DNA of 25,485 bases, from the NCBI GenBank assembly GCA_009602725.1, contig WELB01000328.1, forward strand, positions 35,134 through 60,618. Direction: 5' to 3'. The notes under the pieces were generated by a model. That model was not told the DNA's origin. It ran no database searches and worked only from the letters and a program-made list of their open reading frames with translations. Made by a program: the position numbers and the translations under genes. Shown here piece by piece: positions 15,151 through 25,485 of the stretch; the stretch's first letter is position 1, and each line of letters starts with the position of its first letter. The DNA is from Spirogloea muscicola. Lineage: Eukaryota > Streptophyta > Zygnematophyceae > Spirogloeales > Spirogloeaceae.

Positions 15151-15886
15151 TGCGGCCGTCCGTCTGTTCGTGTTATGTCTCTATGGGCGAGCAATGCTCT
15201 ATGTACAACCTCGTTCGTGCGCACTTGGCCGGCACCCAGATGGGCAGCCCCATTCTCTGCCAGTCGTCGGGTCGACCGCCGTGATCAGCGCCCGGGGCTG
15301 CATGAAGGAGCGCGGGGCCCGGCCTGCATGCGCACCGCAATGGCGGGGCCGCTGCCGCCCCTGGCCGCGGCCCATGCACAGCGCCCTGCGCGCTTGCCCG
15401 CTCTGGCCTCCCAGCACTCAACACACCTTTTACTCCCGCGCACTTGCTCACGGCGGAGCTTTCGCCCTGCATCTTCTCCGCGTTACACGTCTGAGGGCGA
15501 GCTCGCAGCCGCAGGCTTACCAGCAACGTTCAGGGGCGCGATTGAAGCAAGCGGTTGCGCCGCAACATCTGTTGCGCCGCCGCCGCAGCCGCAGCCGCAA
15601 CCACCGCCGCTGACGCCTCGTCTCAGATGTCCGCTGCACCACAACGGCGTCGTCGATATCAGGAGTCATGCCATCAATGGAGCTCTGCGTCGACTCTCCA
15701 GTCAGAGCCCAGCTGCAAGTGTCACGGCCCAATGGCTGCACAGCTGTGTCTCGTCCTGCTCATCGAGCATGGCTCGGCTGCGCGGAGAGCCAGCAGCACC
15801 TCCAGATCGGCGCCAATGGAAGCTGAAACCCCCTCGGCAGGAGGAATTGGTCGGTGTGCACCTCCAGCTATGCCAGCCTTGCGCGG
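15151..15886 (+). other. GC-rich region upstream of plastid HSP70
   Basis: Rich in GCC and CAG triplets. Several long frames run through (one of 351 codons at 14968-16023) but show no domain, begin inside the LINE tail and look like GC-rich chance frames. It should hold the HSP70 promoter and 5' UTR. I could not identify a TATA box or a convincing heat-shock element. Confidence 0.35.
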
Positions 15887-20865
<4,979 letters not shown>

Positions 20866-21426
20866 CGTGTTCCTTGCTGCACGCTAGCATTGAGCTGCAG
20901 GTGCTCTCCGCCTCGGCAAGTGATGAACAATCACAGCATGAAACATCACACTGCAAGTATCACGCAAGGTTCATTGTCCAGGGCAAGCTTTTGCCAAGTG
21001 GGGGCTTTGTTTGTTTGATTGCTGCCTACATATAGTTCAGCAATTTACTATGATCCTGCGATAGCACCCAGTTCTCCATGTCATTTCCTACACCTCCTGT
21101 TGATGGACTTCATCACGTTAAGTGTTGGGGCGACTAAGGTACAAGACAACACAGACTATTCACCGGTACCCTATGCACAATAATGATGGTCATGAAGTGA
21201 GCCCAACAGGCCAAGGACCTAGCGGAAAGACTAACAAAATCTTGAAAACACTTGTACAAGCCGAAAGGGCGTGCTAAGCTGAGCAGGAACTATGCAGCAG
21301 GGGCTAAGGCGGCATAAGACGCAGAAATCTGATGCATTATTAGTTGGAGCTTCAAAGTCAGTCAGGCCCACTCTCTCGGAAAAGAAGCTCTTCCCCATCA
21401 TCAAGGCCAGGAATCCAAAGAGGCTT
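20866..21426. other. Convergent intergenic region
   Basis: Lies between the stops of HSP70 (+) and the ankyrin gene (-), so it should hold both 3' UTRs. No clear polyadenylation motif, RNA gene or repeat was recognised. Confidence 0.5.
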
Positions 21427-23354
21427 TTAGGACAATTGCCGCTTGTCCTCCTCACTGGGCTCGCTGCTACTGCTCGTGCCTGTGCTGCTCTCAACACTCA
21501 GCGTCTTCTGCAGAGGTTGCTGCTCCACGTCCATGTCCATTCTTCCCCTTCCCTTAACCTCCGATAGGTCCAAGCCTGAGGCTTCGGCAGCCGCCAGGAG
21601 CTTTTGCACAACGTTCTGCTTGCCACTCCGTTGAGCCTCTTCCAAAGCCGTGTAACCGTGCCTGCATCGCAATCATACATGACTCATGAGGGCCACTGAG
21701 GATAGTGGAATTTGTAAGGGACAATTAAATCAAGCCTAATCACAACCTGAAGGTCTTGCTTTCTAAGTATTACTAATCTGCATCCTGTATCATGTGACAC
21801 CATACATTAGCACAATCAACCTGCATCCATAAGGTGGGAAACGGATGAAGCCTGCCATGCTCCATACAGCTGTTCCAGCAGCGTGGCAGCACGTTAGCAA
21901 TACCTGTCCTGAGCGAGAAGGTCAGCTCCTGCTTGAAGAAGAAAGTCGACAGCTTCCTCCTGGCCAACCACGGCCGCCATGTGAAGGGGCGTCCGCTGGT
22001 CATAGTCTGTTGTGTTTGGATCCACGCCGGCACCTTCCACTAGTCTCCGTAGGGAGGCAATGTCTCCACAGGCAGCAAACTTGCAAAGCTCGCTCCCAAC
22101 TTCCTGAACCCACTCACACTTGAGCACATTCAGCTTACATGCAGCTACACCTTGATGTCTCCAAGCACCCCAGCATCTGCTCATCCCTTCCATCCTCACG
22201 ACTTCAGATAATTTGGATGCTCCCCGGGAACCTAGGGAACATGCACACTGTGCCCTGATGCAATGATTCACCAAACCGCTAATAGCGCGCTACTTCAGAG
22301 AGCAAGTGACGTTCTGAGGACAGGCGGGTCAAATTTTTACTGCTCCACACAAAGGTCTGTAAGTCTGACAAACTAGATGGAGCTTCTCACAGCCAAGCTT
22401 GTGATTGCCCCTCGCTGTCGTAACATCTGAGCGACGTTCTCATGGCCACCTCTGATGGCGTCGAGTAACGGCGTGGAGCCCACTTCATCTGCAAAACCAC
22501 ATCACCAGCAAAGGATGTATTGGCATTCTTGGACTTCTATTTGATAAACCAGCCAGATCTTCCGACCCTCTTGCCATTTCCAGGTAGCCCGCTAGTATGG
22601 CTTGCAAAGTTACAGACAAGTGGTGTCAAACTCCGGCCACTATAAACAATATAAGTCCATGTGTGCAGTCTCGTGGACTCAATTATGCATCTGGCTCAGA
22701 TACGCCCAGTAGGGATTGCTGCCTGATAGTTCTCATTGTTACCTCTTTCGTTCACATCTGCACCCCCCTCTACTAGAAGCTTGACTGCGTCTTCGTGCCC
22801 CCTTGCGGCAGCCTGGTGCTGCAGGTCCCCAATGGTATCAGAGTCAGACACTCAAATGCGCGTTGAAAAGCCCATTCATGCACTGTGCAAGTCGGGGCAA
22901 AAACAGTCAATCTGTATGGGAGCTGTTGGACTAAGTCTGCTTGGAAGTACAGCACATCCCACTTTGACTTGCTCCCATGCGCATGGATCTTACAATGGGC
23001 GTTCGTCCGTCGAAGTCAGGCTCAGAAACATTAGCTCCATAGTCTAGTATGTCCTGAAGCGCTTGCACGTTCCCGCTAGCTGCTCAAAAAAGGCCACAGC
23101 TGAGAATGACTACAAGAGAAGCGCCTTACGCCTGCTCTCTATCCAGGGAACCCTCACTCGTCAGCAAGGTGAACCCACATGGGCACACAAGCCGTAAGAC
23201 ACAGGAATCACATCCTCACGGCTTCAAGAGCAATCAGCCAACTGGCAAATGACGTCTCTCTGCATACCAGCTGCTTCATGCAGGCCCATTTGTATGGATG
23301 ACTGCGCCGCCAGTGAAGGGGGAGCCTGGATGCCCTTGCCCTCTTTCTGCTGCT
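21427..23354 (-). CDS. Ankyrin-repeat protein (six exons visible, 5' end uncertain)
   Basis: Minus-strand exons with matching phases and GT-AG introns: 23268 to about 23354 (start uncertain), 22994-23079, 22743-22818, 22391-22488, 21904-22103, 21427-21661. Repeats read ALQDILDYGANVSEPDFDGR, HQAAARGHEDAVKLLVEGGA, STPLLDAIRGGHENVAQMLR, CGDIASLRRLVEGAGVDPN, RTPLHMAAVVGQEEAVDFLL and GYTALEEAQRSGKQNVVQKL. A Ser/Glu-rich tail (SSTGTSSSSEPSEEDKRQLS) ends at TAA. A linker EVGSELCKFA separates the repeat groups. Order and linker resemble the ankyrin tail of type I L-asparaginase/lysophospholipase proteins; plant K+-channel ankyrin tails are an alternative. No catalytic or channel domain is visible upstream. 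It probably acts through protein binding; its partner is unknown. Confidence 0.75.
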
Positions 23355-23889
23355 GCTGTAAGACATGCGCCACTCCGAAGACGCGGCAGGCGTGAGCAGC
23401 AACTACCACCGCTGCTAAGCCTAAACCCTAATTCCTAAACCCTAAGCCAAAAGGCACTGAATCATGTGCTTCCAACGTGCGAGCTCAACAGAGTGGCAGT
23501 CTGAGGAGACTCTGACTCTGACTGCTGCAGAAGGTCGAACCTGCTCGGACTGCATCCGTTGCGCACCCAAGCGGCGAATGGAGACGGTCAGCTCCAAAGC
23601 CGCGACCAGGTACTGAGCCCCCTGTCCTTGTGAGAGGTAAGAAGCATCAGTCATGCTGCTGCTAAAACATGGCCCACCTGGCAGAACTACAGCACTTCCT
23701 GTGGTAGCTTCCGAAAACAATGACACCTTCCGACAATATACAATTGTCCCCACTGCCATATGCAACCATACACCTGGGAGCAGTTCCGCAGAGATTCTCA
23801 GTCCGATCATCCAGCCTTGCAAGACTGTACCAGCGTCGACGCCAAGTACGCCCGGGGCTGACAGCACGCCAGCCAATAGATTGCATCGA
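23355..23889. other. Intergenic region with telomere-like repeats
   Basis: Between the ankyrin gene and the DOG1-domain gene. Small frames only, none convincing. The ankyrin gene's promoter or missing first exons may lie here. Confidence 0.4.
23415..23449 (+). repeat. Degenerate telomere-type repeats (CCCTAAA)
   Basis: About four units related to CCCTAAA, two perfect (CCTAAACCCTAA followed by TTCCTAAACCCTAA), the plant-type telomere sequence. The array is far too short for a chromosome end and genes lie on both sides, so it is interstitial. A single unit, TAGGGTTTAGG, also lies in an HSP70 intron at about 18927. Confidence 0.7.
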
Positions 23890-25321
23890 CTACGTGCGAC
23901 ACAGCTGCTGGCCAATGAACTCCACCTGGATGGGCGTCAGGATGTCGAGCATTGCGCGCAGGGTGTTGAGGCGCAGGGTCTCTGCATCAATCAGAAGGTC
24001 GCGCAGGCCAGCGAGCTTCCGGTCCATGGCCTCGTTCAGAGCAGCGAGATCCTGGCCCTCGCTCGGAGGCGACTCCTGCGCCGTCACCTTGGCCATGTCC
24101 TCGTCGCCCATCAGCATCTGGTGGTCCAGCAACAGCAGCCCGGCCTGCCCATCAGGACCCCCGCTGCAAGCGCTGGCTGCAAGCGACCGAGGCGATCGTC
24201 GAAGTCCAGCGTGGTCGCCGGGCGCGTGTCGCAGAGACCAACCTGCAGCACTGAGAGGCGGTTGGAGAACTCATCCTCCCGCTTCTTCGTGCTCTTCTGG
24301 AGCTCATTGAGCGCGTTGAGCTGCTTGCTGCTGAGCGCTGCCATGGATGGCACGTCCACACCCTCAAGCAGCGAGTTGAGCTCGGCCTCCATCTGAGTAC
24401 GCCGTGTTCCAAGAGGCGTCCGGAGGTCAGAACCCACGCCCTCAGCGTTGCCACCAGCACAATCAGGCTCACACCATCTCAGAGGACCCCTCTCCGAATG
24501 CCAGTGGACGTGCTCCAGCCTGTTAGTGAGAGTCAGCGGACTAAACCCTTGGCGACATTACTAAGTGAAGTCAGTTTGCCAGGAATGACGGCCTCCACGC
24601 AGGCCACAAGTAGGCCGACGAGAGCAGCGCCGTTCTGACCTGCATGCCCATGAGCGTGTAGGCGAGGACGACAGCTGTCGTGGGGCGCCAGCCGCTCAGC
24701 CAGATGAAGCCCATCTCCAGCGGCGTGCGCCACAGCCCCGCTGCACCACAGGTCGGGGGGCCAGCCGACCGGTCAGCCGGCCCTTCGCCGTCTCTCGCGA
24801 CGGGCACAGAGCCCGCGTAAACGCGCGTGCCGACTGCATCCTGCCTCTGACCACCACTGCCCTCGCCGGCCGCCGGCGGAGGCACGGCCGCCGCACAGGC
24901 TGACCTGCAACGTAGGCCGTGTTCTCGTGCGCGGCCTTGACCTTCTCCTGCTTGTACATGCGCCAGTGGTCGTACACCCGCTCCACCAGCACCCGGAAGT
25001 CATCCTCGTTCACGCCGTTGCCTGCGGCAGCGCCACGCCGGCAGCAGCCACCGCAGGCTTGCTGAGCAGCCGCATGGCGGGGCAAGGAGGCGCTCCTTTG
25101 CCAGTTCGCGCGGCAATAGATTCTGCACGCACTGCCAGCGCTCCGGCTGGTGTCCCGCTGCGCTCGAGCTGCTGAGGGCCTGGGCCTGCCCCCAACTTGC
25201 GGCCATGGCTGCGACTGCGACTAAGCCCCGGGCCTGCGGAGCGCCGCCGGGCGCGAGAAGGCGCACCGCTCTTGAGCTTCGAGAGCGCCAGCCGCAGATC
25301 CCGCAGGTTGCTCTTCTCCTC
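23890..25321 (-). CDS. DOG1/TGA-type domain protein (5' end probably outside window)
   Basis: Minus-strand exons: 25267-25321 (EEKSNLRDLRLALSKLKS, tentative), possibly one more before 25020, then 24905-25020, 24640-24740, about 24243-24392 and 23890-24176. They read DDFRVLVERVYDHWRMYKQE, then AGLWRTPLEMGFIWLSGWRP with YTLMGMQ, then LLEGVDVPSMAALSSKQL and EDEFSNRLSVLQ, and finally AMDRKLAGLRDLLIDAETLR followed by NTLRAMLDILTPIQ. The W(K/R)TPxExxFxWLxGxRP block and the closing ADxLRxxTLxxxxxILTPxQ pattern are hallmarks of the DOG1 domain of plant TGA bZIP regulators and their algal relatives. No basic region is visible, so a bZIP part, if any, is upstream. The junction into the last exon needs a shifted donor to stay in frame. 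Stop TAG at 23890-23892. Confidence 0.72.
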
Positions 25322-25485
25322 CTGCGCACGCAGAAGGAAGGCCCGCGCTCGCAGGCCCGGCGTCAGCCCATCGGGCGGTCATCGCCGCGCCGGGAGCGCT
25401 CGCTGCTGGCAGCGCCAGTGGGCGGCGGGGGTGCTGCGGCGGCAGGCGGCGACGGGCGGCGGGGCGAGCGCTCGCGCACCTGGAA
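25322..25485 (-). other. GC-rich upstream region of the DOG1 gene
   Basis: About 80% GC, Arg/Ser/Pro/Ala-rich in every minus frame. It could be a 5' exon, intron or 5' UTR of the DOG1-domain gene; the window ends before this can be settled. Confidence 0.3.

Noticed and set aside
15151-15886. Heat-shock elements upstream of HSP70
   Set aside because: I looked for nGAAnnTTCn arrays and found no convincing cluster.
23442-23915. 157-codon minus-strand frame
   Set aside because: No recognisable motif or splice context; lies between two genes and overlaps the end of the DOG1-domain gene.

Overview
The window looks like nuclear DNA of a photosynthetic green-lineage eukaryote, most likely a green alga. 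The evidence is a plastid-type HSP70 gene with a transit-peptide-like N-terminus and 17 short exons joined by GT-AG introns, a DOG1/TGA-type domain protein, short CCCTAAA (plant-type telomere) motifs, and plant-type retrotransposons (tRNA-iMet primer site, Ty3/gypsy integrase with an IEHFSKW motif). I cannot name a species. A 760-base run of N lies at 11025-11784.

Layout. (1) 1-4860 is a nest of transposon pieces: several 5'-truncated copies of a LINE-like element recognised by a shared C-terminal tail (RAGRALAAASG ... SDLxLLTRGY-stop), a short minus-strand LTR element at 1044-3009 that carries only gag plus an inverted second copy of gag, a 177-bp pogo-like MITE at 3595-3771, and a terminator-like hairpin at 3993-4025. 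(2) 4861-13632 is a damaged Ty3/gypsy retrotransposon in the order LTR piece, gag with zinc knuckles, an extra LTR/leader piece, an Ala/Thr/Pro linker, a C5-cytosine DNA methyltransferase, reverse transcriptase, RNase H, integrase, then an A-B-A LTR arrangement. A minus-strand LINE tail and the N gap split the integrase. (3) 13633-15150 is a head-to-tail row of three LINE 3' ends. (4) 15887-20865 (+) is a plastid HSP70 (DnaK) gene of 684 codons whose 17 exons join in phase, with one in-frame TAG at codon 202. (5) 21427-23354 (-) is a six-exon ankyrin-repeat gene converging on HSP70. (6) 23890-25321 or beyond (-) is a DOG1-domain gene whose 5' end probably lies outside the window. Degenerate telomere repeats lie between the last two genes.

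The most notable system is the methyltransferase inside the gypsy element. It has motif I (ELFGG), the catalytic PCEGFS, ENV, a motif VIII-like ADRKR and motif IX/X-like segments. Its last segment shares a reading frame with reverse transcriptase, separated only by one TAG, so the ancestor probably made a Gag-methyltransferase-Pol polyprotein. This copy has frameshifts and stops in gag, methyltransferase, RT and integrase, so as assembled it is not functional. The host genes (HSP70, ankyrin, DOG1) have no evident functional link to one another.
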